From assembly GCF_022605165.1 (NCBI RefSeq), contig NC_063068.1, positions 4,030,001 to 4,094,000 of the forward strand: DNA of 64,000 nucleotides, written 5' to 3'. Both the position numbers and the translations under genes were made by a program. Under the pieces are notes generated by a model. The model was not told the DNA's origin. It saw only the letters and a list, made by a program, of their open reading frames with translations, and searched no databases. The DNA comes from Purpureocillium takamizusanense. Taxonomy: Eukaryota; Ascomycota; Sordariomycetes; Hypocreales; Ophiocordycipitaceae. Every line of letters starts with the position of its first letter. Positions within the stretch are counted from its first letter, which is position 1. Of the stretch, positions 41,272-52,813 are shown piece by piece.

Positions 41272-41787
41272 TCATCTATTTTCCAGAAGGCCCAGCATCA
41301 CCGTCAACCAGATGAGTCGTCCTCTCAGCTCTTCCAGGCGCACCCTCTCCTGTGCCAATGCCGCCGGTTCCTGGGTCTGCGTCGCCGAGTCTGCCGTGCC
41401 AGACCTGGCGGAAATTGTCGTATCAGGCCCAGCTCCTGGGGTTGCCGCGTCGTCCTGGGTCTGCGTCGCCGTCTCTGCCGTGCCAGAGTTGGCGGAACTT
41501 GTCGAATCAGGCCCAGATTGTCGCGGCTGGGTCCCCTCGTCCGCTCGGAACTCGTTGGAACCAGAGTTGCCGGATGTTGCCGTGTCGGACTGAGGTGGCC
41601 CAGTTCCAGTCGCAGGCCCCTCCTGCCGCGCTGTTTCGGCCGGCGCTGGCTGGCGAGCTGGCTCGCTGCCGGCGGTTGTCGATGGCGGTCGAAAGTGCGA
41701 GTGCAAGAGTATGGCGAGGTCGACCAGTGCCTTGAGGCCACTGACGACGTGGCCGAGGGCCGAGAGCTAGTCGGTCACGGTGCTCAT
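41272..41787 (-). pseudogene. Low-complexity small protein gene with an early in-frame stop
   Basis: An ATG at 41787 opens M-S-T-V-T-D, then TAG (41769-41767), then the same frame continues without a stop for 165 codons to 41272 (LSALGHVVSGLKALVDLAILL, a Ser/Thr/Gln-rich middle, and a hydrophobic C-terminal helix). No other in-frame ATG exists near the 5' end. A TATAAAT box and a pyrimidine-rich leader precede the ATG, as in strongly expressed fungal genes. The middle has two 63-bp repeats at an 84-bp (28-codon) period, so frame is kept. Either a recent nonsense mutation, a readthrough case, a sequencing error, or not a gene. No homologue recognised. Confidence 0.4.
41370..41516. repeat. Tandem 63-bp repeat, 84-bp period
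   Basis: Copies at 41370-41432 and 41454-41516 are about 87 percent identical and differ by scattered substitutions. They encode the TQTQ../SGTA-rich units of the minus-strand frame. Confidence 0.8.
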
Positions 41788-42958
41788 GGTCGATGCTGAA
41801 AGTTCGAATTCGTCTGGTGTTGTGCGGATCCTGGTCCTTGGGGAAGAAAGAAGAAAGAAAACAAACCATCAAGGGGGGCGACGGGCAATTTATACCTTTT
41901 GCTGCCCTCGGTAGGCTCTTGCCACACGGTACGCTCTTACCAGGATATGGTAGAGTGATACCTCTCCCCTCCTTCTAACCTGCTGCTTCATACCTGCCTT
42001 CGTCTCTTTTCTCCATCGCACCCTTCCCAATGAGTAGCATTGGCGGCAAGATCCTGTCATGAGTTCCTGGCTGATCTTTCCATTGGCGGACGCGACTGCA
42101 ATGTTGTTTTTTCCCCAACGCATGATATGGCTCTTGACACGATGACCCCTTCACAGGCCCGGTCTCGCCGTTATTGGCAAAAGAGATGGGTTACTTCCCA
42201 GTGTGCCGCGATGTCCCACCAGCACGGCACCTCTGCCTACCTGCCTACCTCCTTGGTCCGCGTCCAGGTGTTGGACGGCGCAGCCCTTATAGAAACCAGG
42301 CAGGTGTTGCTGTTCTGTGTAGATGTGGAACACGCTCAGGAGCTGACCAGTGGGCAGCATCCAGGAGCCGACGCCTGCGACTTACTCCTGAGTTCCCTCG
42401 CAGTAGAGCCCCAGGCTACGCCACGTATTAGTCCCACACGTTCGCCCGTACAAGCAGGTATTGGTGGGCATGTTGTTTGTATGCGACGATATTTGGCAGG
42501 TATAGGTGCCCACGAGAGCCATGTTGCTAGCGACGGAAGGCCGCACTGCCAGCAAATCATGGCTTGTTGACGAAAGAGGCACTTGACTCACTGTGTTTCT
42601 GTCCATGATAGTCAATGCGAAAAGAACAATAAACCTGGTTACCGAAACCTTGAAATCAAAATGTCGGAGATGTTCATGGCTGTAGTGGCTCCTGTATGTA
42701 AAGCCATCGCCGATGCGTTCTTCCGAAGGAGTTGTCTTCACTGGACTTCAACAGCTGAGATGGGCACAATAGGCAGAACCCAGAATCGTATGGTTTGACA
42801 CCCTGGTCAATCCTTTACATACATTATCTCAAGGCGCACAACCTCTACTTTTGTGTGCTCCTCGTTGGCACTACTCTCAACGATGCGCTCTATGAGAAGT
42901 CGTTTGAATCATAGGAAGGCATCTCGAGATGCGACTGCAACGACAGCTGCTCCCTGCA
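41788..42958. other. Intergenic
   Basis: 1171 bp between the disrupted small gene and the NOC4 3' end. Apart from the TATA element nothing is recognised. Confidence 0.45.
41888..41894 (-). promoter_or_regulatory. TATA box upstream of the disrupted small gene
   Basis: TATAAAT on the minus strand, 101 bp before the ATG at 41787, followed by a CT-rich tract (TTTCTTCTTTCTTCC), a usual fungal core-promoter arrangement. Confidence 0.45.
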
Positions 42959-44697
42959 CTACGCGACGGTTCCAAAGTCCCACAGCTTGGCTACCAGGCT
43001 GTCAGGCACCGCCACCGGGTCATCCTGAGGCAGGAACACTCGCTTGGGGATGTGAAACTCCACAACCGGTGCCTTCTTGACGGTCTTGTCCATTTCCGCG
43101 TCCAACAGCTATGAGAATGGTCAGCAATGGCTCTTGCAGTTTCACGCAGACGAACAGCATCGCACTCACCGTCGCGTACGAATGGTCCAAAAAGTCCTCC
43201 ATGTTGTACGACTGTTTCGTGAACTGCTCCGACACGATCTTGGCAATCGTCGCAACGTTGGGGTGATAATGTGACTGGAGATGAACCAGCTCCCACAGAC
43301 TGCTGTCGATGGCATTGGTCTCCATCGGGTCCGACTCCTCCGCCACAAACGGGTCCTCGAAACCGTTGTCCTTGATGCGCTTCTTCGTGTCGGCATCCTT
43401 AATCTCGCGATGGACCATGAACGTGCATGTCGGGTGGCGCTTGAGCTGGTTGTAGATCCAGGGCACGACAAAGGCAATGGCGCTCGGCGGCGCGTTCAGG
43501 GAGAGCCTCGCCAAGCGCTTCAGGAAGCTGGCCACGAGCGCCGCTGGGAGATGCGTCGACGCCAGAAACGTGTCCAGCAGGCGGAAGAAGCGCGACCGAT
43601 GCTTGGAGTGGAGGATGTTGCGGTCAAGCAGCGAGTAAAGCTTGGCGTAAAACGACGGGTAGTCCAGGTTCCGCTCCTGGATCAGGAAGAAGACGCCCGA
43701 GAGCGCGAGCAGCGACATCGAGCCGCCGGAGTTGTAGCAGCTCGTGAGGAAGTCGGCCAGCAGCTCGGGCTTGGTGAACCACGGCGCAATGGTCGTCGAG
43801 ATGACGTTCAGGATTCGCTTTCGCTGGTCCTTGGTCTCAACGACTCCGAGAAGCGCCAGCCAGGCTTCTTGCCCCTGCTTCTTGTGCTGGGTCACCGAGC
43901 GCAGGGGGTGAGATTTCTTCTGCGGCCGGGGCACGTAGAAGTCTTCAAGCTCGTCGGCAGACTCAGGCACGCCGTCCAGAGCAGAAATGAGGGCGAAGAC
44001 CCGGTCAAACAATGCGCCTGAGTCGCCACCCTTGGACGCAATGGCTTCTATGGCAGGTCTATCAGATGTTAGGACGAATTCGCGAGGAACGCATGTTTCG
44101 GAAAACCTACTTGATGGACTTGAACGTAAAATACCGGATGTCGTCGTACTGTTCGGCAAACTCTTCGATGTACGCCGTCCGCACGTCCTCGTTGGTCGAC
44201 TCCAAGACAGCGGCGACAATGTCTCCGATGAAAGCTGTAGGGAACGAGTATTCCTCCTTGTTGGACAGAAACTCCCCCTCCGCCTTGAGGATTCTCATGC
44301 AGAGCGTCAGCGCCGTCACGGCGAGGTCCTCGTCCGCCATCCGGCCCAGCAGCAGCGTCTTATACTGCAGCAGCTGGTCCCTGAGCCATCCCACGACGAC
44401 GCCCTCCTTCTCGGACAGAGACTTCTTGAACGTGAGTGACCCTTGAGCCAGTAACCTGACAAAGATGCGGCACAGTGCCACCGTTGCGAGCATGGCCTCG
44501 TCGCTGTCCTCTTTTGCTGTGCCGAGCAGCGTGGTGATGTCGTTGTAGTTTTTCCGCGACTCAAGGATCCCTTGCTCCATCAGGAGGATCTTGGCGTTTG
44601 GGTCGTCATTGTTGTCGCTTCCAGACGACGACCGCCGGCGTTTTGTAGGCTTGTCGGCTGTCGAGGCTCTCTTACGCTTGGAGCCTTCACCAGCCAT
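42959..44697 (-). CDS. NOC4: Nucleolar complex protein NOC4
   Basis: Three exons: 44697-44111, 44058-43170, 43108-42959 (541 aa); introns 52 bp (GTAGGT..GATAG) and 61 bp (GTGAGT..CATAG). Start MAGEGSKRKRAS is the first true ATG. The N-terminus is basic (nuclear targeting); a helical repeat body follows. The CBF/NOC region lies in exon 2: LLALSGVFFLIQERNLDYPSFYAKLYSLLD, then SFLKRLARLSLNAPPSAIAFVVPWIYNQLKRHP. Exon 3 gives the conserved end APVVEFHIPKRVF..LWDF. Noc4 works with Nop14 in 40S subunit maturation and export. Length matches the family. It diverges from ATP4. Confidence 0.94.
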
Positions 44698-45162
44698 AGT
44701 GAGAAGCTGCTGGCTCACTGGTATCTTACAACAGTTCTGGGTCCGTAGTCTTGACGCGCAATAAGAACTGATTCAGGGCGACTCAAGTGCGTTGTTTCAA
44801 CAGCGTTGGCGTTCCAAGCGGGAGAAAAATTGTAGGCATGGAGGTGAGCAGACAGACAGACAGGTCACTCAGATGTCGGGCAACTTTTGACGAAAGCTGC
44901 AACATCGAAATGTGCAGCCAATCAAACGGTATGGCGCTAAACAAAGACCATCATCAATGGGACACCGGCTCAAGTCCGGGTGGGCCCGCTGCCGCCGTGC
45001 CAAAAGCCAGCCACAGCCTACGAACGCCCCAGCGTGGAATCCCGACATCACGTGACCGCAGCGTGTTGCCGAACTAGCGCGATAAAACCTCACAACCTCA
45101 TCCCCAGCTCCCGCGCAACGTCAAGCCCGCGATACCCCATCCCGTCACGAAATCATCTCACA
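44698..45162. other. Bidirectional promoter between NOC4 and ATP4
   Basis: 465 bp. It includes ATCACGTGAC at 45047-45056. No gene seen. Confidence 0.5.
45047..45056. promoter_or_regulatory. RTCACRTGAY palindrome upstream of ATP4
   Basis: ATCACGTGAC about 107 bp upstream of the ATP4 start. Same motif class as the site upstream of LSM2. Function inferred. Confidence 0.4.
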
Positions 45163-46164
45163 ATGGCCTCCCGCTTGGCGCGCAGCGCTGTCGGTACGTT
45201 GAATCCCTCACCGGTGGATCAGGCGACCCCCGAATTGGGCGCCAATTGCGCGCGTACCCCCCCGCCGCCGCCGCCCTTTGCATGTGTGTGTGTCCGACGC
45301 TGACCTCCGAGCTCCGCTGCTGCTGCTGCCCGCAGGCGCTCCCCTTCTCCGACCTACCCTCGCCCGCCGCGCCGTCCCCGCCATCTCCGCGGCCGTCCGC
45401 AACGCGAGCAATGTCCCCGCCGAGGAGCCCAAGAAGAAGGCCCAGAGCATCGTCGACGCCCTCCCCGGCAGCAGCCTCCTGTCCAAGACGGCCATCCTCA
45501 GCAGCGCCGCCGGTCTCTCCGTCTACGCCATCAGCAACGAGTACTACGTCATGAACGAGGAGACGGTCGTCGCCTTCTGCCTGCTCGCCGTCTGGGGCGG
45601 CATCATCAAGTACGGCGGCCCGGCCTACAAGGAGTGGGCCGAGAGCCAGAACGAGAAGATCAAGAACATCCTCAACAGCGCCCGCGCCGACCACACCGAG
45701 GCCGTCAAGACCCGCATCGAGGACGTCAAGCAGATGGGCGGCGTCATTGACATCACCAAGACCCTCTTCGAGGTCTCCAAGGTAGGAGCATGGACTGCCA
45801 TGGGTTTATTTGGACGGCAGAAACGGGTCGCTGACTGGCCGCGTGTAGGAGACCGCCAAGCTTGAGGCCCAGGCCTTCGAGCTCGAGCAGCAGACCGCCC
45901 TGGCGGCCGAGGCCAAGACCGTCCTCGACTCCTGGGTGCGCTACGAGGGCCAGGTCAAGCAGCGCCAGCAGCAGGAGCTGGCCTCCTCCATCATCGCCAA
46001 GGTCCAGAAGGAGCTCGAGAACCCCAAGGTCCTGCAGCAGATTCTGCAGCAGAGCGTGGCCGACGTTGAGAGTGCGTCCCGACAATCATTCCTCCCCCAC
46101 AAATGAGCTCCCCCCCAAGTGCTGACTTTGCGGTGCAGAGATTGTCTCGTCCAAGGCCCAATAG
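45163..46164 (+). CDS. ATP4: Mitochondrial ATP synthase subunit 4 (b subunit)
   Basis: Four exons: 45163-45193, 45336-45781, 45849-46071, 46139-46164 (241 aa). Exon 1 is 31 nt and exon 4 only 26 nt (KIVSSKAQ-stop). The N-terminus (MASRLARSAVGAPLLRPTLARRAV) is an Arg-rich mitochondrial presequence. Two membrane spans (LLSKTAILSSAAGLSVYAIS; TVVAFCLLAVWGGIIKYGG) are followed by a long helical stalk. Subunit b forms the peripheral stalk that holds F1 static against the c-ring. Exon joins are supported by phase and by conserved GAPLLRP, FEVSKETAKLEAQ and SVADVEKIVSSKAQ joins. Length is as expected. Confidence 0.95.
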
Positions 46165-46574
46165 ATGGACAACGGTAGAGTCTAGATTAAAGGTCGCCAC
46201 ATCTTTCCTTTGTCAATCAACCCCGTGTGCATATACAACACCTGTGCATTAGCCGATCAATCGAGACAACTAGTCTATCTATTCAACTATGTAAACCTAT
46301 CTACGGTGACTGGTCCGTACCTGACGCGCCGATTGCTCATATGCTCCTCCTGGTAGTGAACTGGAATGTGTCAAGTATTGAGATCGAATCGAATGGACCC
46401 AGACAACTCCGTAAACAGACGCCACGGACACGATTGGAAGCGACTGACGGTGGGAATGCGAAGTATTAAAATCATGGCAGAGCAACTGCACCAACGCTGG
46501 TAAAAGGACCCTTCATTAGGTACGACATAGTAAAAGCACACGGGGGCCAGCGGTCCAGACCATTCCCAGCAAGT
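46165..46574. other. Intergenic, convergent 3' region
   Basis: 410 bp between convergent ATP4 and SRC1, AT-richer than the genes. No gene seen. Confidence 0.5.
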
Positions 46575-48767
46575 CTAATAGTACGGCCGCGGTTCATCCC
46601 ACTTCTTTGTTTCCGCCATCTCCTTGACGACCGGCCCCGGCAACGGCTCCGGAGACTCCGACCTCACCTCGGGAGCCCACGAGACCCGGCCGCTGCGCCG
46701 CCTCCGGGCGCCCTCCCCCTTGGTCGGGCCGATCCACTCCCAAGCCCGGCCGACTTCCCCGCTCCGGCCTTCCCTCTGGCTAGTGCGAACGTTGCTGTTC
46801 TGCTCCACCACGGCCTTGACCTTTCGCCAAATCATCTCCCGCTCCGACAGAGAGTGCTTGGCGCGCAGCACGTCGTCTCTCAGGTTCGGAAGGAACAGCC
46901 ACGGGTCGTCAAGGTCTTCCTCGCCGAGCTCCTTTTGGTTGGCCAGGCGGCCCAAGACCGAATCCACCAACGCCGGCACCTGCGCCGAAACGGCCAGGTG
47001 GTGCCGATAACGGGCACGCAAATACAAGACGGCAACCGACAGCGAGATCAAAAGTCCAATTGGGAGTCGATATCGTGCCAGCCCGAGCCTGACGGAGCGC
47101 TTGACCGCACAGGCGAACGGAAGGCGAGCGAGAGAGGAGGACGAGTAGCGGCGGTTTGGAAGATGGGGGGAACTGGACGGTCTGTGGGGTCAATGACGGA
47201 TCTGATTAGTCCATGTGTCAATACAGTGGTGATCCGCAACGGCTGGGGGGGAACAACCACAGCTTGCGACCACGCCGCAGAGGGAGGGGCAAGACATGTG
47301 TACTTACGGGGTTGTCTCGGTCTCAACGGAGACTTCCTCTCTCTCGGCTATGTCGCCGATGGCGTCCTTCCAGAGATCGTCAAACTCTTTGCTGTTGAGC
47401 TTCTTGCTGCGCTTCCTACTAACGCTCGCCTTGAGTTCCTCTTCCGCCATCGCCGGCGAATCCTCCTGCTTGCCAGCGTCATCAACAAGGTCGCCGCACT
47501 CAAACTTGGCGCGGCGATCCCGGAGCTCCTCGATAGCCTTGTCGGCCACGGCCTTGACGCGGCGCGCTCGCTCTCCATCAGGCTCGCAAGAAGGGGGAAG
47601 CGGAACCAAGCCGCCGAGGGCGAGGGGATGCGGCTTCAGGATGAAATCCTTCTCACAGCGGATGGAAAAGTCCTCGTAGCAAAACGCATGTGCCGGGCAC
47701 TTTTCGCACTGAGGCTCGATGAGGGGCACCAAAGCGTCAGGTACCGGAACTTCCGGAGGTATGAGCGTCTTCGCTGGTCGGCCGAGACCGCAGTAGCCCA
47801 CGGCAATCTTCTCCTGGCGATACCAGGCCCCGTACGCAGACAGCAACGCCAAGAGGAGAACAAATAGAGGCGTGGTCAGACTCGTTTGGCGGCCAGTCTT
47901 GCTGGCAGATGGCCGATGGATCAGAGGCAGCTCTCCCTTGCTGGCAGCTTCCTCCAGTTCCAGCTGTTCGTCCGGCGTGAATTCCTCGCCAGGCTCGAGT
48001 ATCGGTTCCGGCGTCTCGGGGCGCAGCCTCGGGGCCTCAAGTGCAAAAGACCGGCTGCTCTGTCGTCGGTCGACGACGCCATCTGTTCGACGACGGGTTG
48101 ACTTGTCGCTCTTGACAACATCATCACCAGCCGTCCTGCGCCGACTGGTTGGCGTCTTCACAGGCGGTGGAGAGCTACCGCTCTGGAAAGGATTGTCGTC
48201 GGTGAAGACGCTCTCGTCCCCGTGATGAACGATGGTATCGTCGTCGCCAAAGTCCAGCTCTTCCTGCTCCTCTTCATCCGACTCCGGCTTTATTTGAGGG
48301 GTTACCGTGCGGCGGCTGCGGCGCGTTGACCTGGATACTTCGGAGACAGCATCATCGTCCGTATGGGACAGTGCACGGCTCACGGAGCGTGAGGCGCGCT
48401 TCCGCGGGCTCCTCAGGTGGGATGGCTCGTGGTCATCCTCTTCCAGCTTGACCCGGGCAGAGCTCTTTCTTGGAGACATCGACCGGCGGGAGACGGGCCG
48501 CGAGGACGGCAGGTCGTCCCACGTGTTGGTATCCTCGGCACTACCGGCGTTGACGATGCCGTAGCTCGAACGCTTGGCCCTGGCCCTTTGCGCCCGCAAC
48601 CGCGGCACCTGAGGCAGCACCTCGTCGGTGACGAGCTGTACGAGCTGCGGCTTCTTGGCTGTGGACGGGTAGTCGACGTTGTGCGTGACGAGAATGGAGC
48701 GTAAACGCGGCACCGTCACGCTGCGAGGGTCGAAGCCCTCCTGGAGGTAGTCGTCGGCATCGGCCAT
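46575..48767 (-). CDS. SRC1: Inner nuclear membrane protein SRC1/HEH1 (LEM-like)
   Basis: Two exons: 48767-47308 and 47181-46575 (688 aa), split by a 126-bp intron (GTAAGT..CACAG). The N-terminal HeH/SAP-like fold is at residues about 8-52 (FDPRSVTVPRLRSILVTHNVDYP..KPQLVQLVTDEV). A long Ser/Arg-rich and acidic nucleoplasmic part follows. TM1 is about 299-316 (TPLFVLLLALLSAYGAW) and the lumenal MSC (Man1/Src1) domain has paired cysteines (CEKCPAHAFCYEDF..C). TM2 is about 526-541 in exon 2, followed by the winged-helix-like C-terminus. It tethers chromatin (rDNA, telomeres in yeast) and helps nuclear pore quality control. If the intron is kept, translation stops at once at 47304-47306. Confidence 0.92.
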
Positions 48768-49491
48768 GGCGGGAGCCTGTCCTGTTGTGCGACGGGATTA
48801 CACTCCTATCGTGCGAGAAGTCACGACCAAGCGCAGCCTGAGCTAGCTATACTTCCGCTGGAACGTGTCAGTGAGACAGGGTCCTGTGAAGAGAGGCCAC
48901 GGTGCGAGGTGGCCGCAGCTTGGCCGCAGGAGCACGAAACGAACCTGGAGGCGAGACGGCGTGCGTGCGTGACGCGCAGAAGACGGACAAGGGGGGGGGG
49001 GGGGCCTCGAGAGGGACAGAGATGGGAGGTCCCAGCGACTGGAACGCAGGACGGGAACTACGTCGCAATGCAAGGATGGCGAGCAGGCTCTGCGAATTTT
49101 CTGTTCAAAGGACCCTGCGGCAGGGCGTTTGTTGTTGGTGAAGTCGGAGGTTCCACTGACGCAAGAGATGGCGCCGTTGTCTGTGGCAACTGCTTGCTGG
49201 GGGGGCAAAAGTGGCCCCTTCCGCCCTGCGCGTGGCGTGGAGCCTGGACCTCGGGCGCACGGGCCACACGAGTGACTGGCACTCTGCACAGCCACATTCG
49301 ATCTCAAGCCACACGCCACAGCCATTTCTTGGAGGACCCATGACGGAGTGAAGGCGAGAGCGGCAAGAAAGTCTGCTTGCTTGCTGGTGGTGCGAGTAAG
49401 TCAGTGGTGGCACCACCATCTCCATGCAGAGCTCATCAACAGCTTCCAATCTTGGCCATTGACACGCGCACTGCCGTCACGACGGGCCGCC
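48768..49491. other. Bidirectional promoter between SRC1 and COQ6
   Basis: 724 bp between divergent genes. It includes a run of 13 or so G near 48991-49003. No gene seen. Confidence 0.5.
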
Positions 49492-51046
49492 ATGTCGGCT
49501 ACCAAGAGCCTGTGGGCGACCCCGCGCTTCGTCTGCCGGAGCTGTTGCCGCTCCATTCGGGGAAACCAGCTTCGGCGCCGCTTCTCGACCAAGACTGACG
49601 ACATTTACGATGTGGTGTGCGTCGGAGGCGGCCCGGCCGGCCTCAGCCTCCTTACCGCTCTTCGTGCGTCCGCCCCTCCTTCCTTTGCCTTGACTTTGTT
49701 TGTTGGGCTTCAAAGAGTCCCCCTGCTGACGCGCCGCAAATTCCTAAGGGTCCAGCCCTGTCGCTTCTCGCCTCCGCGTCGCCCTCGTCGAAGCCCAGGA
49801 CCTGTCCAAGACGGCAGACTGGTCCCTGCCCCCGACGGAGTACTCCAACCGCTGCGTCTCCCTGACGCCGGCCTCGGCGCAGTTCCTCAACACCATCGGC
49901 GCGTGGGCGCACGTGCGTCGCGACCGCGTGCAGGCGTACCAGGAGATGCAGGTGTGGGACGGCCTCACGGACGCGCGCATCGAGTTCGACTGGCCGCCCG
50001 GCTCGTCCGGCCCCGGCGGCAACACCATCGCGTACATGGTCGAGAACCTCAACCTCACGTCGGCCTTGCTGAGGCGGCTGGATGAGCTGGGCGGCGTGCA
50101 AGTCTTTGACAGATCAAACGTGGACAGCATCGAGCTGGGCGAGGAGACGGAACATCTTGATTTGAGGGAGTGGCCCATCGTCCACCTGTCCACCGGCAAG
50201 AGGCTCGCCGCTCGGCTGCTGATCGGCGCGGACGGGGCCAACAGTCCCGTCAGGACCTTTGGCGGCATTGAGAGCCGCGGCTGGGACTACAACCGCCATG
50301 GCGTCGTGGCAACCCTGCAGCTCGAGGGCGATGGATGGGGCGGCGAGTACAGCAAGATTGCGTACCAGCGCTTCTTGCCGACCGGGCCGATCGCCATGCT
50401 CCCTCTCCCGGGCAACTTCTCTACACTTGTATGGTCCACCACGCCTGAGAACGCTGCTCTGCTCAAGAAGCTCCCCGCCAACGAGTTCGTCGCAATGGTC
50501 AATGCCGCATTCCGCCTCAGCCCCGTGGACTTGGCCTACATGCACACCCAGCCCTCGGGCCAGGCAGAAGAATATGCCTGGAGAATGCAGCACACGTCGG
50601 TCGATGCCGAGGCCGTACCGCAGGCCGTCGTCGGGGTCCAGGAAGGCTCCGTCGCCTCCTTCCCGCTCAAGATGCGCCACGCAGACACCTACATTGGCGA
50701 GCGCGTCGCTCTCGTCGGCGACGCGGCGCACTCCGTGCATCCGCTCGCGGGCCAGGGCCTGAACCAGGGTCAGGGCGACGTTCAGAGCCTCGTCAAGGCC
50801 ATCGAGTACTCGGTGACGCACGGACAGGACCTCGGCACGCAGCTGTCCCTCGAGAGCTACAACAGCGAGCGGTACGCCGCCAACCACGTTCTCCTCGGCG
50901 TATGTGACAAGCTACACAAGCTGTACTCGGTCGAGAGTGGTCCGCTGGTGCCGCTTAGGTCTATAGGTCTGAGGGCGGTCAACGCCATGACGCCGCTCAA
51001 GACGTACATCATGGAACAGGCCTCGTGGACGGGTGCCAAGGCCTAG
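49492..51046 (+). CDS. COQ6: Ubiquinone biosynthesis monooxygenase COQ6
   Basis: Two exons, 49492-49663 and 49749-51046 (489 aa); the 85-bp intron has a GTGCGT donor and an AAG acceptor, needed to give ALRSSPVASRLRVALVEAQD. The first 35 residues are a basic, Arg/Ser-rich mitochondrial targeting peptide. FAD-binding marks are GGGPAG (45-50), then ARLLIGADGANS (the second, DG motif) and GDAAHSVHPLAGQGLNQG (third). Coq6 hydroxylates the ring at C5 in coenzyme Q synthesis, with ferredoxin as electron source, in the matrix-side CoQ synthome. Length fits. It converges with nuo-49, which encodes a quinone-binding complex I subunit. Confidence 0.94.
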
Positions 51047-51281
51047 TAATAGCCGCGCCGCGCTGGGCTGCGATGCATGTCTGAGTATTGTACGAAGTAA
51101 GAATAGACAAAGCATTTGTACACCAGCCACGGCTGCTCTGATCGAATGCTCAAACGATGACGCTGCGGCGTAGTCTCACAAAAGACGACTTCTATTGGAG
51201 TATATACGTTGTTCTCCCGTCAGCTATGACTACAGACAAAGAAAAACCTTAGCTTTGACATTCACTTGCGTCCCAAAGATT

Positions 51282-52813
51282 CTACCGATCAACCTCACCT
51301 GCGCAGTCGTTAGCCATTGCTCACGTGGACGAAATGAATCCGGGGACACTTACCAAACACCAGGTCCATCGTTCCGATAACAGCAACAGCGTCGGCCAGC
51401 AAGTGGCCCTTGGAAACGTGGTCGAAACCACCCAAGTGAGCAAAGCCGGGAGCGCGGATATGACACCTGTACGGGCGCTCACTGCCGTCGGAAACGACGT
51501 AGACGCCCATCTCGCCCTTGGGTGCCTCGATGACGGAGTACGTCTCGCCAGGGGGCACGGCGTAGCCCTTGGTGTAGAGCAGGAAGTGGTGAATGAGAGC
51601 CTCCATGTTCTCTTTCATGGCAGTGCGGGGGGGAGGGGAGATCTTGTAGTCCTCGACGCGCACGGGGCCAGCAGGCATATCGTTAAGGCACTGGTGAATG
51701 ATGCGCAGAGATTGCCTGAACTCCTCCATGCGGCAGAGGTATCGGTCGTAGCAGTCACCGTTCTTGCCTACCGGGACATCAAACTCGACCTTGTCGTAGG
51801 CGTCGTACGGCTGGCTCTTGCGGATATCCCAGGGGACACCAGAGCCGCGAAGCATGACGCCGGTGAAGGACAGGTTCAGAGCCTCGGCGGCAGAGACGAC
51901 ACCGACACCCCGAAGACGCTCAACCCAGATACGGTTGTCCGTCAGCATCTCCTCCGTCTCGTCGATGCGGTCGCCAAATTGCGTAGCCCATTGGTAGATG
52001 TCGTCGAGGAGGCCGACGGGAATGTCCTGGTGGACACCGCCGGGACGGACGTAGGCGGCGTGCAGACGGGCACCGGATACTCGCTCGTAGAACTCCTGCG
52101 GGCGTATTAGCCAATTGACACGCGCGCGGATAACGAAACACTTGATGACGTACCATGAGCTTCTCACGCTCCTCGAAACCCCACAGGAAGGGGGTCAGGG
52201 CGCCGACGTCCATGGCGTGGGACAGGACGGACATGAGATGGTTGAGGACACGGGTAATCTCCCCAAACAGGGTACGGATGTACTTGGCGCGGTCGGGGAT
52301 TTCGATGTTGAGCAGCTTCTCGACGGCAAGGGAGAAGCACTGCTCGTTGGTCATCATGGAGACGTAGTCGAGCCGGTCAAAGTAGGGCAGTGCCTGGAGG
52401 TAGGTCTTGTACTCGATCAACTTCTCGGTGCCTCGGTGCAGCAGGCCGACGTGGGGATCGGCGCGAATAATCTCCTCGCCGTTAAGCTCGAGAATAAGGC
52501 GCAACACGCCGTGGGCAGCGGGATGCTGGGGGCCGAAGTTGACGGTGTAGTGCCGGACCTTGCGGTCCTCGACCGAGTTCTCGCGCGACTTCTTGACGGC
52601 GTCGGGGGCGGAGCGCGTCATGCCATAGGGGTCGTCGGGGTTGGCGAAGTTCTCGTCGACGGGGATGAGGCGCGTGCCGGCGGGCTCGGGGGTGGCGTAC
52701 TTGCGGAAGCACGTCGTCGAGAAGGGCCGGGCGGAGAGGCTCGCGGCCATGGTGGCGGGCCGCAGGCACATCCGCTTGGCCGCTCGGCCGGCAAGTCTGT
52801 GAATCGTGGCCAT
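51282..52813 (-). CDS. nuo-49: Complex I 49-kDa subunit (NDUFS2 / nuo-49)
   Basis: Three exons: 52813-52154, 52095-51354, 51298-51282 (472 aa); introns 58 and 55 bp. The final exon is 17 nt and completes the conserved C-terminus as VFGEVDR-stop. The first ~40 residues are a mitochondrial presequence. [19 protein letters not shown] is the family signature, followed by [16 protein letters not shown], then [12 protein letters not shown] and ..[14 protein letters not shown]. The subunit lies at the quinone site of the peripheral arm, close to the PSST subunit. The histidine of GPQHPAAHG expected to line the quinone pocket is present. Length is normal for the family. Confidence 0.96.

Noticed and set aside
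41267..41735. Plus-strand frames over the disrupted small gene
   Set aside because: Repeat composition keeps several frames open; promoter signals point to the minus strand.
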